From assembly GCA_934438075.1 (NCBI GenBank), contig CAKSBF010000011.1, positions 1 through 64,000 of the forward strand: a DNA stretch of 64,000 bases. Reading direction: 5' to 3'. Made by a program: the position numbers and the translations under genes. The notes under the pieces were generated by a model. It was not told the DNA's origin and made no database searches. It worked only from the letters and a program-made list of their open reading frames with translations. This document shows positions 42,948 through 52,890 of this stretch, one piece after another (position 1 is the first letter of the stretch; every line of letters begins with the position of its first letter). Source of the stretch: an uncultured Clostridia bacterium (lineage in GTDB: Bacteria > Bacillota > Clostridia > UBA1381 > UBA9506).

Positions 42948-44105
42948 ATGGTTACCAAAATTAAAAACGGAAGGCTGATTTTACCGGATGCGGTTGCAGA
43001 GGATTTTTCACTTTATATAAAAGATGAAAAAATTATGGCTGTTACAAGAGAAAACCTTGCATTTGACCGTGAAATCGACGCGGAGCATGCTTATGTATCG
43101 GCGGGATTTATTGATATGCATGTTCATGGCGGCGGCGGATATGATTTTATGGACGGCGGGACGGAGCCGATTTTTAAAGCGGCAAAAATGCACTTGCTTC
43201 ATGGTACAACCAGCCTGCTTGCGACTACACTTGCTTGTTCGACACAGGTTTTAACTGAATTTTTATTTGATTTGGGAAGGGCAAAGCAAAGCTGTAAAAG
43301 CATAATCGGTGCGCACCTGGAGGGACCTTATTTCTCCTTGCAGCAGAGCGGCGCGCAAAACCCGGATTATATAAAACCGCCGGAGGAAGCAGAATATCGC
43401 AAACTCATTGAGCAAAGCGGCAGTTTAATTAAGCGCTGGAGCTTTGCACCTGAATTGGAGGGCAGTGAAACTTTTTGCCAGACGTTGCTGCAAAATAATA
43501 TTCTTCCTTCTATTGGTCATAGTGATGCAGTTTTGTCGGATGTTCAAAAGGTTTATGATATGGGCTGTCATATGCTTACTCATCTGTATTCGGGTATGTC
43601 CACCATTACGCGGCAGGGAGGCTTTCGGCGTCTTGGCGTAGTGGAAAGCGCCTATTATTTTGATGATATGTGTGCGGAAATTATTGCGGACGGCTGTCAC
43701 CTTCCGCCGGAGCTGTTAAAACTGATTGTCAAGCTAAAGGGAACAGACAATATCTGTTTGATTACCGACTCTATGCGTGCGGCAGGTTTGCCGGACGGAG
43801 AATCTTTTCTTGGACGGCGCGGAGAAGAAACACCGTGTATTGTGGAGGATGGTGTGGCTAAGCTGCTTGACCGCAGCGCCTTTGCGGGGAGTGTGGCAAC
43901 GGCTGACAGGTTGGTCAGAGTTATGGTACAGGAAGCGGGTGTTACGGTGCACGATGCAGTAAAAATGATGACCGTAAATCCGGCGCGGATTTTGGGATTG
44001 CAGCAGAAGGGAAGTCTGCAGGAAGGTTATGATGCGGACATTGTCTTGTTTGATGAGAATATTCGGATTCAATGTGTACTGCAGGGCGGTATCGTGGTAG
44101 AATGA
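42948..44105 (+). CDS. nagA: N-acetylglucosamine-6-phosphate deacetylase
   Basis: A 385-residue NagA that removes acetate from N-acetylglucosamine-6-phosphate in the cytoplasm. The metal-site motifs HVHGGGGYDFMDG, AHLEGPYFS, SIGHSDAVLSDV, HLYSGMSTI and LITDSMRAAG are all in the expected order. The ATG follows the nagB stop with no gap, so translation is coupled. With nagB it gives a complete amino-sugar entry to glycolysis. This is the canonical copy; the NagA-like gene at 39875 differs at several motifs. Its initial ribosome site is within the end of nagB. Confidence 0.94.
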   Translation: MVTKIKNGRLILPDAVAEDFSLYIKDEKIMAVTRENLAFDREIDAEHAYVSAGFIDMHVHGGGGYDFMDGGTEPIFKAAKMHLLHGTTSLLATTLACSTQVLTEFLFDLGRAKQSCKSIIGAHLEGPYFSLQQSGAQNPDYIKPPEEAEYRKLIEQSGSLIKRWSFAPELEGSETFCQTLLQNNILPSIGHSDAVLSDVQKVYDMGCHMLTHLYSGMSTITRQGGFRRLGVVESAYYFDDMCAEIIADGCHLPPELLKLIVKLKGTDNICLITDSMRAAGLPDGESFLGRRGEETPCIVEDGVAKLLDRSAFAGSVATADRLVRVMVQEAGVTVHDAVKMMTVNPARILGLQQKGSLQEGYDADIVLFDENIRIQCVLQGGIVVE

Positions 44106-44179
44106 ATACCGGAAACCTAATTAATGCTTCGGGTGAAACAGCAACATATTGAAAATGCGTAAAAATTCACAATAACGGC

Positions 44180-44208
44180 TTGCCTTTTTCGTTGCAATAT
44201 GGTACAAT
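44180..44208 (+). promoter_or_regulatory. Promoter candidate upstream of the two-component genes
   Basis: TTGCCT at 44180-44185 and TACAAT at 44203-44208 separated by 17 bases. It would start RNA near 44215, ahead of the hairpin at 44240. Confidence 0.6.
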
Positions 44209-44239
44209 TGCTATATGGTCAGTTTATCAAGGTGATTTT

Positions 44240-44284
44240 AAAATGCTTCAGAATCCATATTTATTTAGGATTTCGGAGCATTTT
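44240..44284 (+). terminator. Long hairpin in the leader of the two-component operon
   Basis: A 17-base stem with one mismatch: AAAATGCT and GAATCC on the left with GGATTT and AGCATTTT on the right, loop of 11 bases, followed by GTTTCG. It could terminate the nagBA transcript or act as an attenuator for the downstream kinase genes. Confidence 0.6.
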
Positions 44285-44348
44285 GTTTCGCGCTGATATA
44301 TTTTATGTGCTATAGGCTTAATGTTTTATAAGTAAGGAGCAACCAATC

Positions 44349-45809
44349 ATGTATCAGCTGGTAGTTGTGGATGATGAGAAATTTTCCCGTTCTGTCGTGG
44401 AAAAGTATATTCGTTCTGCGCAGAGAAATTTTGAAGTAGCAGGAGCTTTTTCAAATGGCGAGGAGGCACTTGCTTTTATAGAGCAACATTCGGTGGATGT
44501 TGTCATTACAGATATTAAAATGCCGAAAATGGATGGTATGGAGCTGTGCGCGCAGATTCGCTCCCGGAACAAAAAGTGTAAAATTGTCATCCTGAGCGGT
44601 TACGGAGAATTTTCCTATGCACAGCAGGCCATTAAATATGGGGTTTGCCATTATCTTTTAAAACCGATTGACATGGAAGAGCTTTGCGAGGCGCTTCGGA
44701 AAATAGAAAAGCAATTAGATGGGGAAAATGCCGTTGAAGTGCATGATGAACAAAGCCGGCGCTTAAACCAGGAGCAATTTTTTGTCGATGCTATTTTGGG
44801 AGTCACGGCAGATCGCAAGGAGATGCCGGAGGCTTTTGCGCGGTTGGAATTTCCGTTTGAATATGAGCATGCGAAGGGGAAAATTATAAAATTTCAGGTA
44901 AAGGATTATGAGCGTTTTATCCAGGAAGTTTGGAATTATGAAAAGGATCGTTTAAGTATCGCAGTGGTAAACTTGCTGGAAACCTGCGGAGAAAATATTT
45001 ACGCATATTCGGTAGTTCATCATGGAGACACCATGATTTTTGCAGTGGTAGACGGCGGTTATCCAAGTACATATATTGAGCAGATGCAGGATACAGCAAG
45101 AGAATTGCTGTCATTGGAGCTGCGCGGTGAGATATTGTGTCAGTTTGAAAGTCCGGCAGAAATTTCTCAGAAATTTTCCATGCTGAAAACTTTGGATACG
45201 GAAGTGGAGATGTTAGTATCTTATCTGAAAACGGGGGACAAGAATTCTGCACAGCTGATGCTGAAGCGTTTGGTGTATGAATATGCTAAGATGGGTGAGA
45301 ACAGCTTCCGCAAACTGCTGCAAAAGTTGTCTGTTGTTTTGGAGGGCGGCTCCGATTTTGAGCATGAACTTACGGAGTTGTATAACCAATATCCAATCGG
45401 AGGCTTGGCGGAAGCAGAGGAATTTTCCAAACGGCTTCTTCAGCTAGCAGGCAGCGGAGAAGTTAGAGAAACAGATTCTCTGATTCAGAAAATAAAGAAA
45501 TTTGTTGAAGATAATTACACCAACGATATCTCAAGAGAGGATGTTGCGGGTGCTGTATTTTTGAATGCAAATTATTTCAGCCGATATTTCAGCATGAAAA
45601 CCGGACAAAGTTTTTCGGACTATTTATTGGAGGTTCGGATGCATAAGGCGGTGGAGTTGCTTAACAACAGCGGAACGATTTATGAGATTGCAAAAAGAGT
45701 AGGATATAATGATTATCGCCACTTTTTGCGTACCTTTAAAAAGTATACGGGTTACACCCCGTCAGAGTATAGGCGTTCTGTTCTGGGGAAGGCGGATGAT
45801 ATGGCATGA
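44349..45809 (+). CDS. YesN-type response regulator with AraC output
   Basis: A 486-residue response regulator. The receiver domain (1-120) has the phosphorylatable Asp in VVITDIKMPKMDGMEL and the LLKPID switch Lys. A middle helical region of about 270 residues links to a C-terminal AraC domain (about 380-475; ISREDVAGAVFLNANYFSRYFSMKTGQSFSDYLLEVRMHKAVELLNN). It should activate the downstream sugar-uptake genes. AAGGAG precedes the ATG. Its stop overlaps the kinase start (ATGA). It matches YesN of Bacillus, which regulates rhamnogalacturonan use. Confidence 0.94.
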   Translation: MYQLVVVDDEKFSRSVVEKYIRSAQRNFEVAGAFSNGEEALAFIEQHSVDVVITDIKMPKMDGMELCAQIRSRNKKCKIVILSGYGEFSYAQQAIKYGVCHYLLKPIDMEELCEALRKIEKQLDGENAVEVHDEQSRRLNQEQFFVDAILGVTADRKEMPEAFARLEFPFEYEHAKGKIIKFQVKDYERFIQEVWNYEKDRLSIAVVNLLETCGENIYAYSVVHHGDTMIFAVVDGGYPSTYIEQMQDTARELLSLELRGEILCQFESPAEISQKFSMLKTLDTEVEMLVSYLKTGDKNSAQLMLKRLVYEYAKMGENSFRKLLQKLSVVLEGGSDFEHELTELYNQYPIGGLAEAEEFSKRLLQLAGSGEVRETDSLIQKIKKFVEDNYTNDISREDVAGAVFLNANYFSRYFSMKTGQSFSDYLLEVRMHKAVELLNNSGTIYEIAKRVGYNDYRHFLRTFKKYTGYTPSEYRRSVLGKADDMA

Positions 45810-47605
45810 AACATCTTCGGTTTAAAAATCCGTATGGGGCAAATAGTCAGTTGTTTAAAATATTTACCCGTTTTATGTCCTTTGTTTTAATCATTTGTCT
45901 TTCGGTTGTCTTGCTTGTTTACGGCTATGGCGTTCGTGCTATCAGCAAGAGCTTGATTCAGTCCAACCAGTCAACGGCAGAGCACACAGCGGTTTCGACA
46001 GAATCTATCTTTCGGGAAATCGAGTTGGTTTTGGGAAACTTAAGCGGCAACAATTATGTACAAACTTATGTAATAGCTCAGAATCCGCGCAGTCTGATCA
46101 ATGAACTAGACATGCGGCTTCATGAGCTTTTATCTATGCTCACGGCGGCATATAATTACATTGATTCTATATATGTGTATTCAGAGACGAACAACAAAGT
46201 TTTCAGTACGACGTTTGAAAGCTCTCCGGACGAGATTGAAGATGTCAATTGGCTGGAAGTGTATGAGAAAAACAAACAGAAATATTTAACGGTGTATCCG
46301 AGGAAAAAATATAATATTTATCCGAATATTATTACTTTTATGCGTCCTGTATCCGTGGGTGCGTCTAAAGGTGCGGTGCTGATAAATATTAATCCGGAAG
46401 AGATAGAGGCACTGAGTAACAGCGGAGAGGATAAACTGCAGAACACCTATATGGTTACAGAAGACGGAACCATTATTTACAGTCAGACGCAGAGCGAGAT
46501 ATTTACGAATACGGCGGAACATCCTGTTCTGAAAGAAGCGATGCAAAACGGGGCGGAAGAAGGGATCCTGCTGCGGCAAAAAGAAGGAATTTATGCTGTT
46601 TCGCAGGTTGTATCAAGTTATTATGATTGGTCTTATGTTAATCTGTACGGACCTGAGGACTCCATACGCGATTTTGCGACCATTCGGAACTTAATATTGT
46701 TTAGTTTATTTATTATCTTGGCGGTTGGTTTTGCTGCGGCAATCTATTTTTCCTATACGGCATATCAGCCGATTCAAAGTATTTTGGATATTTTAGACCG
46801 TCCGGAACAGTGGAATCAAGCAAACAAAAGTGACGGAGAAGTGAAGTATATTGCCTCCAGAATCGTTACCATGCTTCAAACAAACAGAGATTTGGAGACG
46901 GAGTTCCAAAAACAGATGAAAACTTTAAACGATACTTATGCTTATGCCTTGCAGGTGCAGATTAATCCCCATTTTCTGTTTAATACGCTCAACTTGATTA
47001 ATATGATGATTGTTGATGATTATGGTGTGGGACAAAGAAGCTCCAAGGTATTGGTGGAGCTGTCGCGTCTGCTTTGGTACAGTCTGAAAAACGAGGACAA
47101 GTTTATTACCGTGCGTGAAGAAGTGGAATGTGCTAAATTGTATCTGGATATTTTAAGCAAACGTTATCCGGATTTATTTACGGTTCGTTATGATGTGAGC
47201 GACTCTGTGTTGGAGAATCTTATTTTAAAGCTTAGTTTGCAGCCGTTGATTGAAAATGCCGTAAATCACGGTTTGATACCTAAAGAAAGCGGAGGGGTTG
47301 TTACCGTTTCGGTACAGCCGGAATGCGAACAGCTGAGAATAGCGGTAACGGATAACGGCGTCGGAATGAACGCGGCACATCTGGAGGAAGTACGTCAATC
47401 GGTATACAGCGATATGGAAATGGACAGCAAGCATATAGGTGTTAAAAATGTACGGCAAAGAATTAAACTGCTATTGGGTGAAGCCTATGAACTGACCATT
47501 GAGAGTGAGGAAAACCGCGGTACATGCGTTAGTTATACCGCGCCTATTTTAATGCAGCCTGAATTGCAGGTCAAAGAAAACGGTAACGATAAGGCACCTA
47601 TGTAA
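45806..47605 (+). CDS. YesM-type sensor histidine kinase
   Basis: A 599-residue membrane histidine kinase. One N-terminal helix (about 20-45), an extracellular Cache-like sensing domain of about 250 residues, a second helix (about 300-325) and a HAMP-like linker lead to a HisKA_7TM-type kinase with the phosphoacceptor His in QVQINPHFLFNTLNLI near residue 390, then an HATPase domain (NAVNHGL, VTDNGVGMN, GVKNVRQRI). It phosphorylates the upstream response regulator; the overlap ATGA indicates coupled translation. It probably senses oligosaccharide delivered to the cell surface. 70 bases after its stop the ABC genes begin. Confidence 0.94.
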   Translation: MKHLRFKNPYGANSQLFKIFTRFMSFVLIICLSVVLLVYGYGVRAISKSLIQSNQSTAEHTAVSTESIFREIELVLGNLSGNNYVQTYVIAQNPRSLINELDMRLHELLSMLTAAYNYIDSIYVYSETNNKVFSTTFESSPDEIEDVNWLEVYEKNKQKYLTVYPRKKYNIYPNIITFMRPVSVGASKGAVLININPEEIEALSNSGEDKLQNTYMVTEDGTIIYSQTQSEIFTNTAEHPVLKEAMQNGAEEGILLRQKEGIYAVSQVVSSYYDWSYVNLYGPEDSIRDFATIRNLILFSLFIILAVGFAAAIYFSYTAYQPIQSILDILDRPEQWNQANKSDGEVKYIASRIVTMLQTNRDLETEFQKQMKTLNDTYAYALQVQINPHFLFNTLNLINMMIVDDYGVGQRSSKVLVELSRLLWYSLKNEDKFITVREEVECAKLYLDILSKRYPDLFTVRYDVSDSVLENLILKLSLQPLIENAVNHGLIPKESGGVVTVSVQPECEQLRIAVTDNGVGMNAAHLEEVRQSVYSDMEMDSKHIGVKNVRQRIKLLLGEAYELTIESEENRGTCVSYTAPILMQPELQVKENGNDKAPM

Positions 47606-47675
47606 CAAAAAGACACTTTTCATCCCCAATATTTGATTATATAATAATAATGTAACCAGATTGGGGGGTCGATTT

Positions 47676-48629
47676 ATGAAAGTAGAAAAAGCATCATTAG
47701 ACAAAAGCAGAACTTCTCGTAGGCTAAATTATGCAATGCGTGACAGTTTATCTCTGTCATTGCTTGCGTTGCCGGGAATTGTTCTGCTTTTTATATTCAA
47801 TTATCTGCCAATGTACGGACTGGTTGTTGCATTTAAGCAATTTAATCCAAATCAGGGTATTTGGAAAAGCCCGTGGGTCGGTTGGGATAATTTTGAATTT
47901 TTCTTTACCTCGCAGGATGCGTGGCGTGTTTTGCGCAACACGGTTTTGTACAGCCTTGACTTTATGTTCATCGGTCTGTTTTTTGCTGTGGTCATTGCGT
48001 TGCTGCTGTACAACCTGCGCAGTCAGGTCGGTGTAAAAATCTACAACACCGTTATGATTTTACCAAAGTTTTTATCTATGGTTTTAATTGCTTTTATAGT
48101 TTATTCAATTTTAAATCCTGCGTCGGGCATTTTGAACCAGATTATTCGGGCATTCGGCGGCAGCGGAAAAACAGACTGGTATGCTAAGCCGGAGGCGTGG
48201 CCGTGGGTTTTAACCATCGTGCACATCTGGCAGACGGTGGGTATGAACTCTATCGTATATTATGCGGCTCTGATGGGAATTGATGAGGCGCTGTTTGAGG
48301 CAGCACGCATTGACGGTGCGAACAAGTGGAAACAGACACGTTACATTGCGATTCCGCATTTGACAAGCATAATGATTATTACCACTATTTTAGCATTCGG
48401 TAATCTGTTTAACGGAGATTTTGGTTTGTTTTATCAGACAACACGTGACGTTGGACTTTTATATTCTACAACGGATATCATTTCAACTTATACCTTCCGT
48501 GGCTTAATGGGAGGTAATATGGGTGTTTCTGCAGCGGTAGGGCTGTTCCAGTCCTGTGCAGGGTTGGTTCTGGTGGTACTGGTTAATTTGATTGTGAAAA
48601 AAATCAGTCCGGAAAACAGTCTGTTTTAA
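47676..48629 (+). CDS. LplB-type ABC sugar permease
   Basis: A 317-residue carbohydrate importer subunit with six membrane helices. The permease EAA loop appears as EALFEAARIDGANKWKQTRYIAIPHLTSIMI, contacting a shared ATPase encoded elsewhere. N-terminal DSLSLSLLALPGIVLLFIFNYLPMYGLVVAFKQFNP is typical of LplB/YtcP partners of the CUT1 family importing oligosaccharides. The ATG at 47676 follows TGGGGGG; the longer frame lacks a ribosome site. The ATPase gene is absent from the window, as usual for this group (MsmK-like shared ATPase). Confidence 0.93.
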   Translation: MKVEKASLDKSRTSRRLNYAMRDSLSLSLLALPGIVLLFIFNYLPMYGLVVAFKQFNPNQGIWKSPWVGWDNFEFFFTSQDAWRVLRNTVLYSLDFMFIGLFFAVVIALLLYNLRSQVGVKIYNTVMILPKFLSMVLIAFIVYSILNPASGILNQIIRAFGGSGKTDWYAKPEAWPWVLTIVHIWQTVGMNSIVYYAALMGIDEALFEAARIDGANKWKQTRYIAIPHLTSIMIITTILAFGNLFNGDFGLFYQTTRDVGLLYSTTDIISTYTFRGLMGGNMGVSAAVGLFQSCAGLVLVVLVNLIVKKISPENSLF

Positions 48630-48664
48630 TCTGAAATGTATTGTTTAGAATGGAGTATGATATT

Positions 48665-49543
48665 ATGAAGAAAAAAATCAGTGTAGGTCAGATTGTTTTA
48701 CATGCCATTTTCATTGTATTGAGCTTGACTTATATTTTACCTTTTATTTTGGTAATTTCTATCTCGATATCCAGCGAATCTGCCATTCGGGAATTTGGCT
48801 ACACCATTTTTCCAAAAGTGATAGACTTTGAGGCATATCGTCAAATCTTTTTGAACCCCTCGCAGTTGCTGGACTCATATGCGGTAACCATTTTCTTTTC
48901 GGCTGTGACAACGTTTTTATCTGTTCTGGTAATGACTTTGATGGCGTATCCTCTGTCACGTCCGAATTATAAATTTAAAGGTATATTGACATTTTATATT
49001 TTCTTTACCATGCTGTTCAGTGCGGGATTGGTTCCGTCCTACATTATCAATTCCACTTATCTGCATTTGGACAACACCATATGGATTTACATTTTGCCAT
49101 CGTTGGTCAGTGCATGGAATATTATTATTATCCGAACATTCTTCCAGGGATTGCCGGAAGGTTTGGTAGAGGCCGCCAAGATAGACGGTGCAAGTGAAAT
49201 AAGGACTTATTTCCAGATTATTATGCCGCTGTCCAAACCTGTTATTGCGACAATGGCGTTCTTTGTTGTCATTGCAAAGTGGAATGACTGGAACACGGCG
49301 TTGGTTTACATTAGAAATCCGAAATTATATTCTTTGCAATATATGCTTCAAAAGATATTACGTGAGGCAGACTTTGTAAATGATATTGCGAAGAACACGG
49401 GCATGTTTGCTGATTATGAAATACCGACGGAAAGCATGCGGTATGCAATGGCAATACTGGCGGCAGGCCCGATGCTTGTAGTATTCCCGTTTTTCCAGAA
49501 ATATTTTGCACGCGGCTTAACTATTGGTGCGGTAAAGGGCTGA
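48665..49543 (+). CDS. YtcP-type ABC sugar permease
   Basis: A 292-residue second permease subunit with six helices (MKKKISVGQIVLHAIFIVLSLTYILPFILVISIS at the start; EGLVEAAKIDGASEIRTYFQIIMPLSKPVIATMAFF is the EAA loop; the C-terminus FQKYFARGLTIGAVKG is the family ending). It pairs with the upstream permease to form the CUT1 oligosaccharide channel. The ATG at 48665 has GGAG 9 bases before it; ATG 48653 and 48641 are in frame but lack good sites. It is 36 bases after the first permease. Confidence 0.92.
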   Translation: MKKKISVGQIVLHAIFIVLSLTYILPFILVISISISSESAIREFGYTIFPKVIDFEAYRQIFLNPSQLLDSYAVTIFFSAVTTFLSVLVMTLMAYPLSRPNYKFKGILTFYIFFTMLFSAGLVPSYIINSTYLHLDNTIWIYILPSLVSAWNIIIIRTFFQGLPEGLVEAAKIDGASEIRTYFQIIMPLSKPVIATMAFFVVIAKWNDWNTALVYIRNPKLYSLQYMLQKILREADFVNDIAKNTGMFADYEIPTESMRYAMAILAAGPMLVVFPFFQKYFARGLTIGAVKG

Positions 49544-49605
49544 TATTTTAGAAAATAAAAAAATAAATACAGAGAACAACCGAAATGAGAAAGGATGATG
49601 AAGCA

Positions 49606-51129
49606 ATGGCAAAAACAAAAAGACAACGTATGAAGCAAATGATGGCTGCATTACTTTGCGGTGCAATGCTGATGGGAATGGCGGGCTGCGGCGATAAAAG
49701 TAAGGAAAGCAACGCCAGCGGCAGCAATGTAACCTTAAAATGGGTTATGCCGGGTCCCGGAAAACAGGTTGACTCAGAAAGAGTGTGGAGCAAGTTCAAC
49801 GAAGAGCTGCAAAATTATCTGCCGGGGGTATCGGTATCCTTTGAGGTGATTCCGACAGCGGACTATAAGCAGAAGTATTTGCTGATGAACACCGGACGTG
49901 AGGAAATGGATTTGGTCAGCACCTACACTTTAGATTTTAACGCAGAGGCACGCAACGGTTCTTTCCTTGCGATTAACGATTCGATGGACAAGGAAGCACC
50001 GGAGCTGAAGAAACAGCTTCCGGACTGGCTGTGGAGTTACACAACAGTTGACGACAAGATTTATGCTGTTCCGGTTTATCAGAGTATGCAGTCGCAGGTT
50101 ATGGGTATTCGTACCCCGACAGCGCTTGCAAATAAATATTTAGACACGAAAAAGGCAGAACAGATTTTCTGGGCAAGCAGAACTTTCACCAAAGAAGGCT
50201 ATGATGTTATCGAAGATTATCTGAAACAGTTAAAGGATTCCGGGGAACTTGGTTTGGGCTTGGAGCCCGGCTCGTTCCAGCAGCAGGGCTATGAGCAGTT
50301 CTTAATGCCGTATGCGGTGAAGAACGGTGACGAGCATCCGAAGGTTGTTAACATCTGGCAGACAGAGGAAACAAAATATTATTACGGAAGAATGGCAGAA
50401 TGGTACAAAGCAGGTTACATCCGTCAGGATATCCTGAGTGTACAGAAATCTTCCAATGACAGAGGTAAAGAGGGCGGCTACACAATGTGGCTTGACCAAA
50501 CAATCAAAAATTCTGCGGAGAAGGATACCAATAAATATGGAATGGATATTACCGTAATTCCGCTTCAGGATTATTTCTACATTCCGTCGGTTGCTGCAGC
50601 CGGTGGTACGGCTATTTCTTCCAGAAGCAAACATGCAACGGAGGCTATTAAGCTTTTGGAATTGCTGAATACTGATAAAGGTAAGGATTTATACCGTTTG
50701 CTGGTATTTGGTTTTGAGGGAGAGCACTATAAAAAGATTTCGGATGACCGCGTTGAAACCATTGGCTATGTCGGTCAGGCAGGCTCTACGGCACCTTACG
50801 GTATGCTCAAATGGATTGTAGGCAACACACAGTTGGCATATGATACGCAGACCGAATTTGAAGGCTGGAATCATTATATCTTTGATGAAATTAACCTCCA
50901 GGGTGAAAAATCAAAACTGATGGGATTCAAGCCAAAGTTGGATCGTATTCAGACAAAGCTGGCGCAGGTTTTAACGGTAAAGGGTGAATATGCTTCCCTG
51001 GGCAGCGGCGCTGTAGAAAACTGGGAGCAGGTATATCAGGAATATATGGATAAGTTGGAGTTGGCGGGCAACCAGGATATTATTGATGATTTGCAGAAGC
51101 AGGTTGATGAATTTCTGGCAAAGAAATAA
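49606..51129 (+). CDS. Sugar-binding lipoprotein (LipO-type)
   Basis: A 507-residue extracellular solute-binding protein, family 1. The signal peptide ends in lipobox MAGC (Cys near 28). After a Ser/Asn-rich linker the mature chain begins with VTLKWVMPGPGKQVDSERVWSKFNEELQNYLPGVSVSFEVIPTADYKQKYLLMNTGREEMDLV, typical of the LipO/DUF3502-containing CUT1 group. Its C-terminal part has GYVGQAGSTAPYGMLKWIVGN and a helical end. It delivers oligosaccharide to the two permeases upstream. ATG 49606 follows AAGGATGATGAAGC; ATG 49585 is also in frame. The substrate is presumably a pectin- or hemicellulose-derived oligosaccharide, inferred from the locus. Confidence 0.92.
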   Translation: MAKTKRQRMKQMMAALLCGAMLMGMAGCGDKSKESNASGSNVTLKWVMPGPGKQVDSERVWSKFNEELQNYLPGVSVSFEVIPTADYKQKYLLMNTGREEMDLVSTYTLDFNAEARNGSFLAINDSMDKEAPELKKQLPDWLWSYTTVDDKIYAVPVYQSMQSQVMGIRTPTALANKYLDTKKAEQIFWASRTFTKEGYDVIEDYLKQLKDSGELGLGLEPGSFQQQGYEQFLMPYAVKNGDEHPKVVNIWQTEETKYYYGRMAEWYKAGYIRQDILSVQKSSNDRGKEGGYTMWLDQTIKNSAEKDTNKYGMDITVIPLQDYFYIPSVAAAGGTAISSRSKHATEAIKLLELLNTDKGKDLYRLLVFGFEGEHYKKISDDRVETIGYVGQAGSTAPYGMLKWIVGNTQLAYDTQTEFEGWNHYIFDEINLQGEKSKLMGFKPKLDRIQTKLAQVLTVKGEYASLGSGAVENWEQVYQEYMDKLELAGNQDIIDDLQKQVDEFLAKK

Positions 51130-51165
51130 TCACTACGGGCTTGCGGATGCAGATGGGAGGAAATT

Positions 51166-52887
51166 ATGAAAAGAATACTTGCGGTCGTTGTCATGTTTGC
51201 GTTATGTCTCGGACTGATTCCTGTCAGTGCGCAGGAGGCATCACTGAATGCAGAGATAAAAAAAGATGAGCATGACGTTTGGATTACCGGCAGCGTAACG
51301 CCGGCGCAAGAACAGATAGTGACGCTGTTTATTTATTTACCGCTGAAGGAAGCACCATCGGCAGCAAAAGGAGACTTGCTTTCCTTCTGTTATTATGCGG
51401 CAGAAACCCGCACAGCAGAGGACGGGAGCTTTTCATTCTATAAAGCATTGAGCAAAAACGACCAATCCGGACGCTATCAGGTTCGGATTGGTACGGCAGG
51501 GATTACCCCTGCTGTCAGTGACAGCTTTTTCCACGTTTCGGAAGACGAATATCAGAAACTGTATGAAAAAATGACCGAGCAGGACGAGACAAAAAAACTG
51601 ACAGACGCTAAGCTGGATGCGGAACTGGAGTCTATGCGCGAAGTTTATCAGGCAATGGGTGCAGAGCTTGATGTTTATTTTGCTTTACCAAGCAAAACCA
51701 GCCGTTTGAAGGTTTGTAAGGCAGTGCTTGATGTTTCGAAATTTGCGGATGGCAAGGATGTTATTCGTGTTTTGAATGAACAGATTGCACTGGAAACCTT
51801 AAATCAATCTAAAGACGCACAGGCATTTTCAAACACGCTGAGTAGTTTTCAGACGGTATTGGGTCTGGATGTAACGAAAGCGGGTTCGGAGGAAAAGCAG
51901 GCAGAGGTATGGCGCTTGATGATGCAAAGAATGCCGTATCAAGATATTAAAAGTTTGCAGGCTGAATTTGGAGAGTGCTGTGCGGTTGCCGCAATTAATG
52001 TGGCGTTGTGGGGGGCAATTCCAAAGGTTATAGAGGCATATAAAAATATTTTTAAAGATTTGCTGTCAGGTGACTACAGCAAGCTGACTCAAAACAGACA
52101 AGCTGTGGTATGTCAGGCGATGGCAGACGCAACGTTTTCTACAAGCAAAGAATTTACAGAAGCGTTTGCAGATTGTGTTGCAGCTCAGCTGAAGCTGCAG
52201 ACAAAAGATAATGACGATTCCTCTGATAAAAACAGTCATAAATCAGGCGGGGGAGGCAGAAGCAACGGCGGCGGTGTTCCGCAGTTGCCGGAATTAACAC
52301 CGATTGATCCGTTGCCAACGCAGACTCCGGCTCCTGAGTTTTCAGATTTAGAGCATTTTGACTGGGCAAAAGAACATATCGTGAAGCTGAGGGAAATGGA
52401 GATTATTTCCGGCACGGATGATCGTCTTTTTGAGCCGAACCGTGGCGTAAACAAAGAAGAATTCATTAAAATGGTAGTGTTGGCGTCAAATGATTTTAAC
52501 GCAGCGGCGGAATGCAGCTTTACAGATGTAGAGCGGGGCGCTTGGTATTATCCGTATGTGGCAAGCGCTGTTTCGGCGGGACTGGTACTGGGCAACACGA
52601 CAGGACAGTTTGGCAGCGGTACACAGGTATCGCGGCAGGATGCGGCGGTTATTTTGTGCCGGTTCCTGGAAAAGAAAGGTGTAGCGCTTAGCGCATCGGA
52701 AGAAACAGTATTTGCTGATGAAGGCAACATTGCAGATTATGCTTTACAGGCAGTGAAAAAGCTGCATCAGGCGGGAATTATTAAAGGTTTTGAAGACCGG
52801 ACATTCCTTCCCGACAAGCTTTGCAGCCGTGCAGAAGCAGCGGTGATGATCAGCCATGCATTAACGGCGGCATATCAGGAGGAGTAA
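51166..52887 (+). CDS. Secreted S-layer-anchored protein, three SLH domains
   Basis: A 573-residue surface protein. A signal peptide (ALCLGLIPVSAQEA) leads to an Ig-like N-terminal domain (about 25-140) and a helical middle (about 140-350), then a Gly/Ser and Pro-rich linker (SGGGGRSNGGG and a TPTQTPAP stretch). Three S-layer homology motifs follow at about 395-445, 450-510 and 515-570 (LFEPNRGVNKEEFIKMVV; QFGSGTQVSRQDAAVILCRFL; TFLPDKLCSRAEAAVMISHAL). SLH domains bind pyruvylated cell-wall polymer, so the protein should be fixed to the wall. The helical middle has no recognised catalytic motif. GGGAGG precedes the ATG. It is 36 bases after the binding protein. Confidence 0.92.
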   Translation: MKRILAVVVMFALCLGLIPVSAQEASLNAEIKKDEHDVWITGSVTPAQEQIVTLFIYLPLKEAPSAAKGDLLSFCYYAAETRTAEDGSFSFYKALSKNDQSGRYQVRIGTAGITPAVSDSFFHVSEDEYQKLYEKMTEQDETKKLTDAKLDAELESMREVYQAMGAELDVYFALPSKTSRLKVCKAVLDVSKFADGKDVIRVLNEQIALETLNQSKDAQAFSNTLSSFQTVLGLDVTKAGSEEKQAEVWRLMMQRMPYQDIKSLQAEFGECCAVAAINVALWGAIPKVIEAYKNIFKDLLSGDYSKLTQNRQAVVCQAMADATFSTSKEFTEAFADCVAAQLKLQTKDNDDSSDKNSHKSGGGGRSNGGGVPQLPELTPIDPLPTQTPAPEFSDLEHFDWAKEHIVKLREMEIISGTDDRLFEPNRGVNKEEFIKMVVLASNDFNAAAECSFTDVERGAWYYPYVASAVSAGLVLGNTTGQFGSGTQVSRQDAAVILCRFLEKKGVALSASEETVFADEGNIADYALQAVKKLHQAGIIKGFEDRTFLPDKLCSRAEAAVMISHALTAAYQEE

Positions 52888-52890
52888 TTG

